A DNA stretch of 64,000 nucleotides. Origin: Amblyomma americanum (Eukaryota; Arthropoda; Arachnida; Ixodida; Ixodidae). How positions within the stretch are numbered: position 1 is the stretch's first letter; each line of letters starts with the position of its first letter. Below, one piece after another: positions 14,452 to 25,699 of this stretch. Below the pieces are notes generated by a model. It ran no database searches. It was not told the DNA's origin and saw nothing but the letters and a program-made list of their open reading frames with translations. The DNA lies in assembly GCF_052857255.1 (NCBI RefSeq), contig NC_135497.1, positions 113,913,956 to 113,977,955 of the forward strand, in the 5' to 3' direction. Both the position numbers and the translations under genes were made by a program.

Positions 14452-15114
14452 CAAGATATTTCACTTAAGACTTTACACAATTTTTAAAAATAAGCTTTTT
14501 CACTTAGAAGAGTGCTTTCTTTTCGGCATGACATTTTAAGTGGCGTAGTACAATAGAATACAGCTAAGGCGTGCTAACTAGTGTGCTGGGTAACTAATAC
14601 TGCATATAAAGTATTTAACTGTTACTGTTAGGCTCCTAAATTATCGAGAGGCGTATAGCCCACCGTAAGTAATATCCATATCTGTTTTTAGAATTTCGAA
14701 AACGCGGTCACCCTCGTCGCAGTGGCCAAACAAATTTTGCCTGCATCACTCCAAAATACCTGCGCTTACGAGAAGCCTGCAAGCAGAGCAACCTCTGCAG
14801 TGCCCGTAACTGGTCGAAATAGCCAAAAACTGTTGGGCCACACCACCGAGAATAGCCGAGTTTTCAAAATTCTAAAAACTGACATGGATATTACTTACGG
14901 TGCGCTACACGCCTTTCAATAATTACGGAGCCTAAGAGTACTAGTTAAAAAGTTAACTATTCAATATTAGTTAACCATCCTGCTGGTTAGCACGTCTTTC
15001 CTGTATTCTGATATATTACACTGCTTAAAGTGCTTTCCTGAAAAAAAAAACGCTTCTCTAAATGAAAAAAGCCCATTTTTAAAAATTGTATAAAATCTTA
15101 GGTGAAACACCCTG
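14452..15114. mobile_element. Foldback inverted-repeat element, copy A
   Basis: The right end reads CACCCTG then TA; the left end after TA is a decayed counterpart (CAAGATATTTCAC against the family start CAGGGTGTTTCAC). Inward from both ends the sequence continues as an inverted repeat: the AAGAC(T) segment, the TTTTTAAAAAT block, the AGCTTTTT block, TTAACTATT-like blocks and the ATTTCGAAAACGCGGT segment all recur in reverse on the other half. Nearly the whole 663 bp can therefore fold on itself. No protein frame is present. TA flanks and CAGGGTG ends suggest a Tc1/mariner-type non-autonomous element; the superfamily is inference. Confidence 0.8.
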
Positions 15115-15347
15115 TATACCGACACGAGTGATAGAGCGAATTTTTCAGCGAACACTTTTAGGAATTTATAAAAATAGGGAGTTCGAAATAGAAAGAAAAT
15201 CCTTTCAAGCAAAAACTGTCAGACATCAGGCGGACATCAGTTACTATAAGACTTATCATAATTATCTAGCTAATTGACAAAAAAATGCTAAGTAAATTTA
15301 AATTAGCAGAATCTAGCGGTGAGTGCCAATGGAGAGTTTCAAGTCAT

Positions 15348-15607
15348 AGACCGCAGCGCTGGCCTAGTGGTTTTAGCGTCCGCCTGGCATGCAGGACGTG
15401 CGGGGTTCGATCCCCAGTGCCGCCAGGTACCCCTCGGTGATACAATGAGTACGAGCTTTCCCCTGGCTTGGTGCTCGGCTTAATCAGGTCGATATGTTTG
15501 GGAAATGAGTCCTTGACTCCACCTTGAGAATTCGAAAATGCCTTGTGCCATGGCGCTCTTTGGCCGTAGGTGCCCTTGCGCCATAAAAATCCATGATCAT
15601 CATCATC
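15348..15607 (+). mobile_element. tRNA-derived SINE with (ATC)n tail and perfect 13-bp target duplication
   Basis: The head has RNA polymerase III boxes: box A TGGCCTAGTGGTT (15360-15372) and box B GGTTCGATCCC (15404-15414), spaced as in a tRNA. A tRNA-unrelated body of about 170 bp follows and the copy ends in ATGATCATCATCATC. It is flanked by AGTTTCAAGTCAT at 15335-15347 and again at 15608-15620, identical over 13 bp, the mark of target-primed insertion. SINEs encode no protein and depend on a LINE reverse transcriptase; which LINE is not clear from its tail. The intact duplication and clean boxes suggest a relatively recent insertion. Confidence 0.95.
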
Positions 15608-15620
15608 AGTTTCAAGTCAT

Positions 15621-18484
15621 GTATTATGTCACACCGCGCTATAAAAAGTAACAACCACGCTGTTGGCGATGGCTATCGTTTTCCTTTCACCAAGCGGCAA
15701 AGCAAAATAATGCCCATGACGTGGTACAACAGCGCATGCTGTTCGAATTGGGTGCCGTAGTCATTGCAACACGTCATCAGTGGCCGTTTCGTTTGCACCG
15801 AGCTTCTTGCAAGCCTCATGCGATCAGTTTCGGTTTTATGCGAAAAAATCCGTCGTATATCCTCGCGCTGCAGAGCTTTAGAAAATTACTTGTTCTCTGT
15901 TTCAAAAACTGATACGGCATCGCCTTTTCCATGGATTCGAACTCCCCATTAGCACGAACCATTAGACTGTGTTAATTAAAAAGTGTATTACCAAAATTTA
16001 GTTCGTTAGATACTTATATTATTTTTTAGTAACTGACGTTCGCCGCTGCTGGCACTTTGTTCCTGAAGAGATTCTGTACCTGTTTCGGACCGCCTATTTT
16101 TAGGAATTCCTGAAAGTGTCCGCTGGAAGAGCCCGGCATTACTGCCTGCAAGATAGAACTGCATTGCTCACGAGATCTAAACATTCTCCACATGAATCTC
16201 AATCATCAAATAACAAACATATTGTATTGTAATCTAATTTCACTCACTTGTTTCTAAGAGGTGAATGAACAGTGCGTGCGTGCGCGTTTTACTGGATGCT
16301 GTTCTGCTGTTTCGATTTCCACGCTTGTCCGCTAAGCCTGCGGGACGCATGGTCAGATGTAGCCCTCTCCAGATTCAGTAATTTGTGTAGCTCGCTGCTA
16401 GCCTCAATTCGCTCTCACCCTCTCTTACCTACACTGGAAATCTTGAATCGTCCTCAGTTCAGCGGAATCGGGAAGAAGGAATGAGAGACTTGTTTGCTTG
16501 CTAGTCTGTATTTGTGTGCGGGCCTGTGGAGGAAGTAAGTAATAATATAGATCTCAGAACTCATTCCCTGGTGGGAACAATGCTAAAATTGTCACAAGAG
16601 TGTATTTATGCATTCAGTGTCTTCCTTTTGCGCTCTTTTTGTCTTTATCGTTTTCCTGTGCTCGTCTTTTATGAGTACGCATCTCGTTCGTAACCATAGC
16701 GATGCCCCAACTCTCCCAGCAAGAAGTTCTAAGCTTCCTCTTGTATTGCCGCCCTGATCAGGTGCGCACTACGGACGCTAGACTTGACCTACGGGTGTCA
16801 GAGCTTCCGTGTTCTTCCTCGATTGTCCCGAAATCTGGAGGCTATCATGAGTTTATAACAGGTTCAGTGAGCGGAAATGCTGACATTAGGATTTTTATAG
16901 TTCTGTAATTATTATGAGATGAAAATAATAAAAGTTAACAACCACGCTGCTGCTGCTTCTTTACATGTGTACAGGGATATTCTAAGGTTTCCAGGCCACA
17001 GTAAGAGAATCCTTTCACGTCTCTATACAGCAGCCTTCCACCGCCCTTCGGGCGTCTGAGCACCACGATGGGAGCGGTAGCCCCACGGCGCGCGTCCTGG
17101 CAGCTGTTTTGGTCAAATGCCTATGACTTAGAAACTTTCAAAAAGCTCTATGCTTGAAAGAGGAGTGTTGAACCGAAATTAATTTTTCATTTGTTTTTCT
17201 TTGTTTTTTGTTAAGTTAGCGGCGTGATGCTGTTTTCCTAATTCTGTGCAGCGCCAACGGTGCCTTAAATGCACGAAGTATTGCGCAAAGGAAGGGAAGA
17301 GCTCTAGATCGTTACAGGCGTGAGCGGTAAGCGGCTGCAGGGCAGCATTGCATTATGCTGCAAGCAATATTTCCATCTACGCTTTTATCCACCTAGCGCC
17401 AAATTTCTCAACACGGCATATCAGGGGCGATTTTCATAAATTCGCAAGGTGTTTGGGGTAACTTAAGTAATGCAAAGCAAGGGCGATTTTGCAAGGGTTG
17501 CGATATTTTCTCTTTAGTCGTGCACAAGCAATGCCCATAATGTCTTCTACACGTTCATACCAGCACCGAAGTAGGACACCTCGAACCGGAACAGGAACCT
17601 CACCAAAGTAGGGTACCTCCCTTCCGGCCCCCAGCTAATTTCACTCAGTAAATGCAGTAAGGGTCATGGATTTTAAAAGTTTTCCAAAAAACATTTTCAG
17701 TGCTCTCATGGAGACAGCATATATATAGCAATTGTTGCTCGTTGTCCAACGACGTCTAAACATTTACGAATCCTGTATAAACACGCCTGACGTATTTTTG
17801 GCTCATGTGCAGAATTTTGATGTTATGACCGTTGTTTCTTGCACTTGCACGTGTATTCGCTGAATTCGACCGCGCAGGAGCGGCCGCAGTTGCTTGACAG
17901 AAGCCAAGGGCGAACAAGTTTTTTCTTTAATAAAATGAAAAATTGCTGCGAAGAATTTGTTTATGATGTACACAATAAAGGTACACACGGAGTTTCTCCA
18001 AAATTTGTTGGACAGCAGAGGTGTACCAATTTTGAGCAAATGTTTGGATAAACAGTAAACAAGGTAACCTGACAAATGCCATACCGAAGTTACATAAGCA
18101 GACTTACGCACAGATACGCGTCCTACGCCCATCCTATTGCATATCGCAGCAGTTACGATTAATAAATTGCTTAATTGGGAACTCTACAAAGCGCTCATTC
18201 AAGCACTCAATGAAATGCTTTCTCTTTTCAAGAACTGCCGATGATGAGATCGTCTCGCCCGATCGCTGCGCACTATTTCAAAGGAATGCTCAAGGAACAA
18301 AAAGTAGTGTTCGCGTCATTAAAAGGTTTGGAAGTTAGAAATATTTGTTCGATTGACGTGTACGGTAGAAAAAGTTAGTCTTTATCACTTGCCTCAGTTT
18401 TCGAACTGCTCCGTCAAGGATTAAATGACAATAAATATTTCCTTCAGCGAAATTGGCTTCGTGTAAATACTGTAAGTGTCGCTA
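15621..18484. other. No gene recognised (unassigned sequence)
   Basis: AT-rich to mixed sequence. Open frames stay at about 110 codons or fewer with no domain. A GC-richer patch lies near 17030-17110. No inverted-repeat ends or SINE boxes were recognised. Confidence 0.55.
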
Positions 18485-18547
18485 TTCCGGGGGTTCTATC
18501 CACTAAGATGTTCTGCAATTTTTAAAAATAGGCTTTTAGAGTTAGAA

Positions 18548-18657
18548 CTTTTTTTTTCTTTTTTTGTGTCGTGTCGTGTCTCCTTGCTGTGTGCTTTCCC
18601 TATTTGGCTGCTGTTTAAATTGCAATATGAACCAACTAGCTCAGATCGAGATCATCA
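18548..18657 (-). mobile_element. Short retroposed insert with poly-A tail inside foldback B
   Basis: The sequence AGAGTTAGAA occurs at 18538-18547 and again at 18658-18667, a perfect 10-bp target duplication around a 110-bp insert. On the minus strand the insert ends in an A-rich tail (the plus-strand T run at 18549-18567). It begins GATGATCTCGATCTGAGCTA and contains GTTGGTTCATATTG, reminiscent of 5' sequences of tick Penelope or SINE repeats. The insertion is certain; the source family is a guess. Confidence 0.75.
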
Positions 18658-18970
18658 AGAGTTAGAAGGGCGCTTTTTTCGTCATGGCATTGTCACCGGT
18701 GTAGCGCATCGAAATGCCGCTGAGATGTGCAAATTATAGTATAGGCTGGTTAACTAATACCGCGGAGTAAAATTTTTAACTATTACTTTTACTCTCCTCA
18801 TTTATTGAGAGGGGTGTAGCTCACCGTAAGTAATACCAATATCAGAGTTTGGAATTTCGAAAACGCAGTTACCCTCGGCGCTGTGGCCCAACTAATTTTG
18901 CCTGCATCGCGCCAAAATGCATGCGCTTTCGGGAAGCTTGTAGGCAAAGCAGCTCCTTCAATGCACGTAA

Positions 18971-19216
18971 ACAACCTGGACACATTTCTTATTGTGTAAA
19001 TAGTTTGTATATACTACCTCTCCCCCTATCCTCTCTTTTTGTCCCCTCACCTCTTCCATTTCATTTCTCCACTCTGCCTGCTATCCTTTATTTCCGCTGC
19101 CCCAGCGCAGGTGCTTCAGTATCGATGGCAGATGCCGGGGCTAGCAAAAATCTTTTCCTTCCTTTTTACTATTACTTTTAATAAAAAAAGAACCACTGCC
19201 ACCACCACCACCAATA
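18971..19216 (+). mobile_element. LINE 3'-end fragment with (CCA)n tail inside foldback B
   Basis: The insert is flanked by CACGTAA (18964-18970) and CACATAA (19217-19223), a 7-bp duplication with one mismatch, and interrupts sequence that is continuous in copy A. It ends with a TTTAATAAAAAAAG segment and then CCACCACC repeats, so an AATAAA signal followed by a microsatellite tail. The body is pyrimidine-rich. This is the expected appearance of a 5'-truncated LINE 3' untranslated region. No protein remains, so the clade is not assignable. Confidence 0.65.
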
Positions 19217-19532
19217 CACATAACTCGTAGAAATATCCAAAATTTGTTGGGCCACAGCGCCGAGAGTAAGTGCGTTTTCAAAATTGTAGAAACTGATATG
19301 CATGTTACTAACCACGGGCTACACACCTTCACTAAATAAGGAGACTAACAGTAATAGTTAAAAACTTAACTATGTATTCAGTGTTAGTTCACCAGCCTAC
19401 TAGCTAGCACGACTCAGCTGTATTCTGACGCGGTACACTGCTGACAATACTGTGTTGAGAGAAGCGCTCTTCTAACTCAAAGGGCCCATTTTTAGAAATT
19501 GCGGAACATCTTAGGTGAAACATCCTGTATAA

Positions 19533-19899
19533 TGAACGAAAAGACTAATCTATGCTGTTCTGGCTAAGGTGATGCTCCACCGAACACGACGGTTAAACCA
19601 GTACATTACCGATGAGTTGGACCAGTCGCGGCGGTATGGGGATGTAGGGAGGGGATTTGACATTTTTCAATAATGGCCAAAAGAGCCGCTCCAATCGGAT
19701 TCGCCAGGCACTCGTCCAGCAGCTCGACTGCTTTCGAGTACAGAGCGTTCGGCGCCACAGTCATGCTCGATTTCTCGTGTGAACACTTGTTTTCAGTTTT
19801 TCACACCGATTCACCTGGCCTCCAGACGCAACGAGACACTCGAGGGACACGGCTGCGAGTGTAGCTTTCCAACGAGGGCCATCCTGACAACGCATCCAC
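19533..19899. other. No gene recognised (unassigned sequence)
   Basis: About 370 bp between the foldback element and the GC-rich block. Only short chance frames are seen. Confidence 0.5.
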
Positions 19900-20720
19900 C
19901 GAGCTTCCTCTCTGAGTGCCGACACGACGGAGTCGCACGACCACTTATGCGCCGAGCTCAGCAATGACTCCATTCTCGTTCAGCTTGACAGAGGAGCCGG
20001 GGGCCGTCGGCGATGGCCGGGCCTTTAATTGGTGCCGGCCGTGTTACGTCGAAATGTCGCCGGCGCGCCTGCTATCGCCGCCGGACGCATTAGTTACGCC
20101 GCCGAGGCCCGCCCGCGGCGTCCAACTCTTGCGCGAGGGCAGGTCCCGCGCGACGCGCCGGCGGCTACCTATCTGCTGATGTCGCAATTGGCGCCTCGCC
20201 GTTCTTCCCGCGCGCACTCGAAGCCCTGTTCTCTTTCAGCGGGCCTGGCGGCGCGCCGGCGGCCGGGGGCGGACGGGCGCTGGGCGGCCACTCGGGTTTT
20301 CCGCTTTTGAGCTTCAAAGTGCATCCTGCCATTGAGATAACGGCGCGCGAGCGGTGGCAGATGGTTACGGACGCCATAACACCATGGGAAGTGTTTTGCC
20401 GCCGCCTTGTCCCGCTCTTTGGCGGCACCCGCACCGCCGGGACACTGGGAGCCGCCGCCGGAGGAGCAGTGGTCCCGATTTAGGGACGCCTGGCACAGCC
20501 AGCTAAGCGCGCGCGTAAAATGTCGAGAGGCGCCGAGGCTTGGCGGCCTTTGAAGAAGCCGTTCTTCCTATCGCGCGGCGCGAACGTCAATGCCCGCCCG
20601 CCTGAGGACATTGAGCAGGGCCGCCACCAGAATTACGCGCGCACTTCCGGGAGGCAAGAACGCGGCTCGTCGTTGCGCGCGAATAGAATCGACGCGGCTC
20701 TCCTTCAACCACCGACGCGC
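19900..20720. other. GC-rich, CpG-dense block
   Basis: Dense in CGCG, GCCGCC and GGCG words over about 800 bp, with short AT-rich islands such as TTTAATTGG near 20020. Frames on both strands lack stops over up to about 90 codons but have no domain. A CpG island or conserved regulatory element is possible; comparison with another tick genome would decide. Confidence 0.5.
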
Positions 20721-21829
20721 TGCGATATTTTGCTGAAGACTGAACTCGCAGTCAGGTCGCCAGGCGGCTTTCTATTCGGGATGTGCGTTCTTAGATAAAA
20801 ATGGCGTTCAGAACTTTCTCAGCAGTGGTTTAGCTTTTGTATACGCCAGGGAAGCACTCACAGTCGATTTAGATATTTGTTTGCATAATGGGCGCGGAAA
20901 ATAAGTCCCTACGAGACGTATGACACATACGGCATGCGTTAAATAAGCACGGTTGTGAGCACCAGCACCAATCAGGACTCGCATCTTGTCTTAGTTGCCG
21001 CGCACCGGTGCCAGACGTACAGGCTGCCCTTGAGGTCGCGCTGTGCTTCCGTTTTTCAGGCGTCAACTTGGGCCCGTGGCTGGAAGCTTTCCTTGTAAAA
21101 CTGTAGAAGTGCAGCTTGTTGTGCCAGTTGGTGCACGGTACCAGATAGAGAAACCAGCGGAACAGAGCGCGCACACAAGAAAAGGAATTCATAAGGACGA
21201 GAGCACCATCAACGTGCTGAAGCAGATAAAGCGCGCCTGCGGATGTTCCTTCGCGCTAGACAATGGTTTGAGACGCTCTCAGATTCTATAGGTAACAGTT
21301 CGTGCCGTCTTTGCCAAAAGCAACCAAGGTGTGCTTCTCCGCCGTACAGTAGAGCCCTTACAGCACCCCTGAAAAGCAAAGTGCCTCGAAAGGTGAGGAC
21401 AGAGATCCTCCTTATCTTACACAACTTTAGAGCGCTCACGTCTGTCGGTCGCTGCGTGCACTTATGCAATTAATTAATCCCGTGCCGACTCCGCAGCGAC
21501 ACTATTATGCTGCAAAATAGGAACAGCTATAAGAAAGCGCGTCACACATAGCCACGTTTGGAGCGTACGCCATTAGCGCTAGGGCCGTAGTTAGCGAGCA
21601 GCGTTGGAAAGGTAAAAGTGTCCCAGCTGGAAGTTCTTTCGTTCGGTTATTTCCAAGTTAAAACCAATACACACGCGGCATAGCCTGAAGATGGACAGCA
21701 CCGAGCTGCGGTTTCAATGCAGAAAGTCTATCGCTCGAAGGAGACAGGGAACCCTTCCCAGACAAGCCGTGATGTGCGCCCAGTTTCTGGAGCTTGGAGA
21801 GACGGGGAGGGCGGCAGCACGGGCGCTCG
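20721..21829. other. No gene recognised (unassigned sequence)
   Basis: Mixed-composition sequence with frames of up to about 107 codons, none recognisable. No repeat ends were found. Confidence 0.5.
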
Positions 21830-22110
21830 TCGGCTACCTCCCGCTGGTTGGGGTCACGTGACCAAGCGAAGAACGGGTCCAGCGCGACCATTGTGCAGCG
21901 GCCGAGTGGGCGGCGGTGCGCCGCAAAACGGGTTCGCGGCGCCGAGAGCGGTGCCTCCGGCCACCCAGGAGGACCCGGGTTCTTCACGGGCGCTTCTTCC
22001 GCGCGCAGCGGGTGCCCGTCGTCAAGTCGTCAAGAGAAACGAAGACTGTTCCGGCCGCTCAACAAAGCCCGCGACGAGCGTCTGGCCCCGAAACGCCTCT
22101 GTCGCGTCCT
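21830..22110. other. GC-rich block
   Basis: A 280-bp GC-rich stretch. Plus-strand frames here (157 and 189 codons in two overlapping frames) are Arg/Ser/Pro-rich and continue into low-complexity T-rich sequence, so they look like chance frames. Confidence 0.45.
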
Positions 22111-23107
22111 TTCAGAGCCGACAACGCGTGTTAACTTCGCTTTGCTTCTTTCATTCCCCATTCTCTCTCCTTCCATTATTCTGGCTGTGAACGGCGCGAG
22201 GCAAGCTTGTCATCGAAACGGACTTCGCCTGCTTAGTTTACAGCTTGCACTTTTTTTTTTTTCTAGCTTAGTCCCTCGAGGAAAAGAGAGATCGGAACGG
22301 ACTTTTTCCAACTTTCCAAGTTTCGAACTAAATATCCACTGCTTTCTACAGACGCAGAAGTAATTAGCTTCGAAGTTGGTTGTTTTCCTCAGATGGAGAA
22401 ATCCTTGGGGGTAGTAAATATATATAGCTCATAGCGCTTGCATGCATATAACAAAAGATTCGCCTACATCCCCTTTACAGGGGGGACACGGTCGACAGCC
22501 GAAACCTGTTAAATTCCGCCCTCCAAGTTACTGCTTTGTTCCAAAATTAATAAAAGAGAAAATTTTGTCGCCACACCGCGATCGCCTTTAACCTCATGTG
22601 CAACGAATTAGCTGCGTTTTTACGTGACTTCAGGAACGAACGAGGCCTCAGTCTTATAAATTCATGTGACAAACGCTTTAATCACCTTCATTTAATGGTT
22701 GAAATTAAATACTACGCATAATTACAAACAGCCTAGAAGATCTAAGGCTGCAGGTAGGAAAATAATTCGTATTGAAAACTCACATGCGAATAACCTCTAT
22801 TAAATTACGCCTGCATGCGACGTTAATTTCACCCCGAATCGTCATTAGAGTATTTTCGTTTTTCGCTCAATAGCTTAAACGCCCGACTCGTCAAGCTGCT
22901 CCTGAGAAATTACTGCTATTCTTCGAGCTGACCGCATGAATTAAATAACATCATTTATTCAAAACAAACGTGGTGGCTTTAACATTAGGGTTGCACAAAT
23001 TCTTCCAGCTTCAAATTTTTCATAACTAGCCATGCATTCAGCAGTTGTTAAACGTAGTATAAATGACAGCCATTGAGGGGGAGCCACGCATAGCAGTTAG
23101 CTTTGCA
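22111..23107. other. No gene recognised (AT-rich)
   Basis: AT-rich sequence with a T run near 22250. I see no frame above background and no repeat family. Confidence 0.5.
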
Positions 23108-23249
23108 ATAGAGTCTCGTTAATTCGAACGTATCTTTTAAGTGAACATATGCGTTGGCCCCGTCAACATCATGTATACTGAAAAGTCTCCACTCAACTCG
23201 AGCAATTTCTCGGTCCCCTTCGAGTTGGAATTATCAAGGTTCGATTGTA
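23108..23249. mobile_element. Short MITE, Tigger/pogo-like ends
   Basis: The left end region reads AGAGTCTCGTTAATTCGAAC; the reverse complement of the right end reads ACAATCGAACCTTGATAATT then CCAAC. They align as an imperfect inverted repeat of about 25 bp, and the pattern (TCGAACCT..ATAATTC) is common at the ends of arthropod Tigger/pogo elements. At about 140 bp it has no coding room. The family assignment is inference. Confidence 0.5.
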
Positions 23250-23397
23250 TTTATGAAAACTGCAGGACGGAAGTCTCTTCCTTTGGTCACGGCTCTAGGT
23301 GTTCTTCCTTCTGTCCCTGCCTTCATTCTTCGACGTGTAGTCCTTCCATTTCATGCTTTTGTCACGTGACCTTATTACGTCATCCCAACCAACCCAT

Positions 23398-23625
23398 TTT
23401 CACAAGTGGCAATCTGCCCACCGGATTGTGATCAAACTGCTCACCGTGGCATGTGGAATTTAAATTAGTGATTGGTCACGAGAGGTTGCTCGGGGAGAGC
23501 AATCTGGGTCTCACAAGCCTCACCGGTGGCTTTGTTTGAAACAGCCTCCTGTCAGGGCAGTGGCGCATCGCTTAACCGCTGCACCACGGAGCCAGGAGTG
23601 GTATGAGGACTCTTAGGAATCTATG
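23398..23625 (-). mobile_element. tRNA-derived SINE, second family, copy 1
   Basis: Reading on the minus strand, a tRNA-like head contains GGTGCAGCGGTTAAGCGATG (box A region, around 23562-23587) and runs into a body that includes a repeated gcccaccg/caccgtggca theme. The same body and head recur at 36445-36765, which shows it is a dispersed repeat. Box B is decayed here. The ends are not fixed because no clean target duplication was found. Confidence 0.55.
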
Positions 23626-23839
23626 AATGTAAAGTGAAAAATGACCAGTTCTGTATATATGGGCATGTAGGCGGAACCCAGGCGAAGTGATACAAAAAGA
23701 GGACCCGGAGCCGCTGAAGGGAACCATTGACGCTATCGCGACATGCCTTTAAGGCGGAGCTTAAGTGGCCCCTCAAGTTTTTTGCCTGCCGCGAAATTCT
23801 GCATTTTAATCAAAGGCTTGGATTAAGGCTCTTTATGGT

Positions 23840-24076
23840 TTGGAATAGGTTTGGTTTATGGGGTTTAACGTCCCAAAGCGACTCAGGTTATGAGGGACGC
23901 CGTTGTGAAGGGCTCCGGAAATTTCGACCACCTGGGGTTCTTTAACGTGCACTGACATCACACAGCGCACGGGCCTCTAGAATTTCACCTCCATCAAAAT
24001 TCAACCGCCGCGGCAGGGATCGAAACCGCATATTTCGGGTCAGTGCCGAGCACTCTAACCACTCAGCCACCAGACC
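23840..24076 (-). mobile_element. Ruka-type tRNA-derived SINE, copy 1
   Basis: On the minus strand it begins at the tRNA-like head (TGGCTGAGTGGTTAGAG, box A) with a decayed box B, then GGAGGTGAAATTCTAGAGGC, GTGCACGTTAAAGAACCCCA and ends GACGTTAAACCCCATAAACC followed by a CCAAACC-like tail. Flanks CTTTATGGT (23831-23839) and CTTTAAGGT (24077-24085) form a 9-bp duplication with one mismatch. The body sequence is the one I know from the tick SINE Ruka. Several CpG-to-TpG type changes suggest moderate age. Confidence 0.88.
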
Positions 24077-24099
24077 CTTTAAGGTGCACATAATGCAGC

Positions 24100-24984
24100 T
24101 CGTATAGGTTTTTAAGAATTTTGCTCAATAGCTATAGCCTCCCTGGCATGTCGTTGCATGCTTCTTATCGCTCCCACTGAGGTAGAATTGTTTACGACAC
24201 ACGCCTTGAAAAAAAAACAAAAAAACAAGCCCGGTTACTCTTTCTAAGTTCTTGTAAGTAGTTACCATCAATCTGCTGGAAAGTAGACGAGCCACCACCT
24301 GCTGGGTTTGTAAATTTAATTAGGACCCCAACCCGGGTCGCTCTTACTAGTTCATCTTGCCTCGATCTCCTTGTTAGAAATAATTATATTCTTGTTTCTA
24401 ACGCTGGCACGATCACCTCTGGCCTCGGCGATAACTAATTAGTTTTCCTGTCGCAGTACTTGCATGCCAAATGTCATAATCGCTTACAGCGACTACACAG
24501 CTTTCACAACATACCCGATGAAGCCCTCGAGTCATTCAAGCCTGATATCAGTATGCATGACTGGTCATGCTTGTTTAACCTGAATGATTCTAACCTCGCT
24601 TACAAATGATGGACCACACGAGTACTTTATAGCATGATTTACAATACAAATAAGCTTAACCATGAATCTTTCCGATCGTGTTCACTTGCAGCCCCCAGAA
24701 TGTTTGAAGGAAACCCGCAATAGATTAAGCTCAGAGCTACGCTTGTCAAAAATAACTTATGAAACAGAACTAATTTTTTCACATTAGAAATAAAACATCC
24801 AGGTGCCGTTTGGGGGGGGGGGGGGGGGGGGGAGGGGTAAGTTATTCGGTAGAGAACTTGCTGACCACCATAACATTTACTTTGTTAGCATTAACACTGA
24901 TTAACACTGAGAAATTTACATGTTAGCAAGTGGAAATTAACCATGCTGCTCTAAACAGTTTATTCCTCGAACCTACTGATAAGC
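24100..24984. other. No gene recognised; contains poly-G at 24812-24832
   Basis: AT-rich sequence with short frames. Sequence near 24480-24720 may be very decayed retroelement coding sequence, but no motif is secure. The 21-base G run is listed separately. Confidence 0.45.
24812..24832. repeat. Homopolymer run, 21 G
   Basis: An uninterrupted G run followed by AGGGG, so the purine-only stretch is 26 bases. It lies in AT-rich DNA, unlike the two runs in the first 10 kb. Confidence 0.9.
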
Positions 24985-25029
24985 TTGAAGTATACAATAC
25001 GTTATGAACCTGAAAGACAGCAAGCTTTT

Positions 25030-25521
25030 AATATTGGTAATTAGCGAATGAAACCAGTCAGGCATGTCTTGGATTACACTACTCCTATTATGGCTTGCAT
25101 CTTTGACATGTTTCTTGAGACCGGAGTATTCCCTGAAGATACCAGCCGATCATTGTGTAACGAGCACCTTCTAATCGAGAAAGACATCTCGCAGTCCTAT
25201 CCTCAATTCAGGCATAAGTTATCCACTCTCCCTGTCCCAAACTCTTGTTTCCTCATTTCCAAGACTCATACGCTTCATAAGGTTCAAACACACTCATTAC
25301 ACCAGCAAGACTGTTTATACAGCACCCGCTTCGACACTTCCTGCTCCAACTGCCCTGAACTAAACGCCGATCTTGCACACTGTCTCTTCTGCAGTCCTCT
25401 TCAGTCTCCTTCCTACACCCCTCCCTCATCCCCAGTCTCATGGCATACCTGGCTGGATTCTTCTTGTGAAGAGGATGAGCTCAGCCTAGTGTGGCAGGCG
25501 AAGCATATTTCGAGCAATTGA
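25030..25521 (+). pseudogene. I-type LINE fragments (reverse transcriptase edge plus C-terminal zinc-knuckle region)
   Basis: A 157-codon frame (25048-25521) joins two non-adjacent parts of a non-LTR retrotransposon. Its start resembles the region before the reverse transcriptase fingers (TTPIMACIFDMFLETGVFPED). Its end, from about codon 50, resembles the C-terminal tail of tick I-like LINEs: VQTHSL, a C-x2-C...H-x4-C knuckle in CSNCPELNADLAHCLFC, and SWHTWLDSS. The catalytic core is missing, so this is an internally deleted remnant. Assignment rests on motif resemblance only. Confidence 0.6.
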
Positions 25522-25657
25522 TTTGTGATCTGATAAAAAGCGTTTTACTATCACTGTTACTGCTAATTCACGTTCAAGAATCCTTGACTTGAACATATAA
25601 TAGACTTTGCAATATGGAAAAGTTAGCTCTCGGAATTTCTCACGGGACTTAATGTTA

Positions 25658-25677
25658 GGGGGGGGGGGGGGGGGGGG
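25658..25677. repeat. Homopolymer run, 20 G
   Basis: An uninterrupted G run in AT-rich DNA, 830 bp after the run at 24812 and on the same strand, with the LINE fragment between them. Confidence 0.9.
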
Positions 25678-25699
25678 ACTCGTGTTTATCACTCTGCAT

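Larger units (their letters stand above)
18485..19527. mobile_element. Foldback inverted-repeat element, copy B, with two nested insertions
   Basis: The right end CATCCTG plus TA (19528-19529) and the inward segments match copy A and copy D. The left end is decayed (TTCCGGGGGTTC) but continues with CACTAAGATGTTCTGCAATT, the mirror of the right arm. The central ATTTCGAAAACGCAGT segment and its inverted partner are present. Two insertions account for the extra length compared with the 592-663 bp copies. No protein frame is present. Confidence 0.78.

Noticed and set aside
15360..15430. Functional tRNA gene
   Set aside because: Box A and box B are present, but the acceptor stem does not pair properly and the unit continues into a SINE body with a target duplication.
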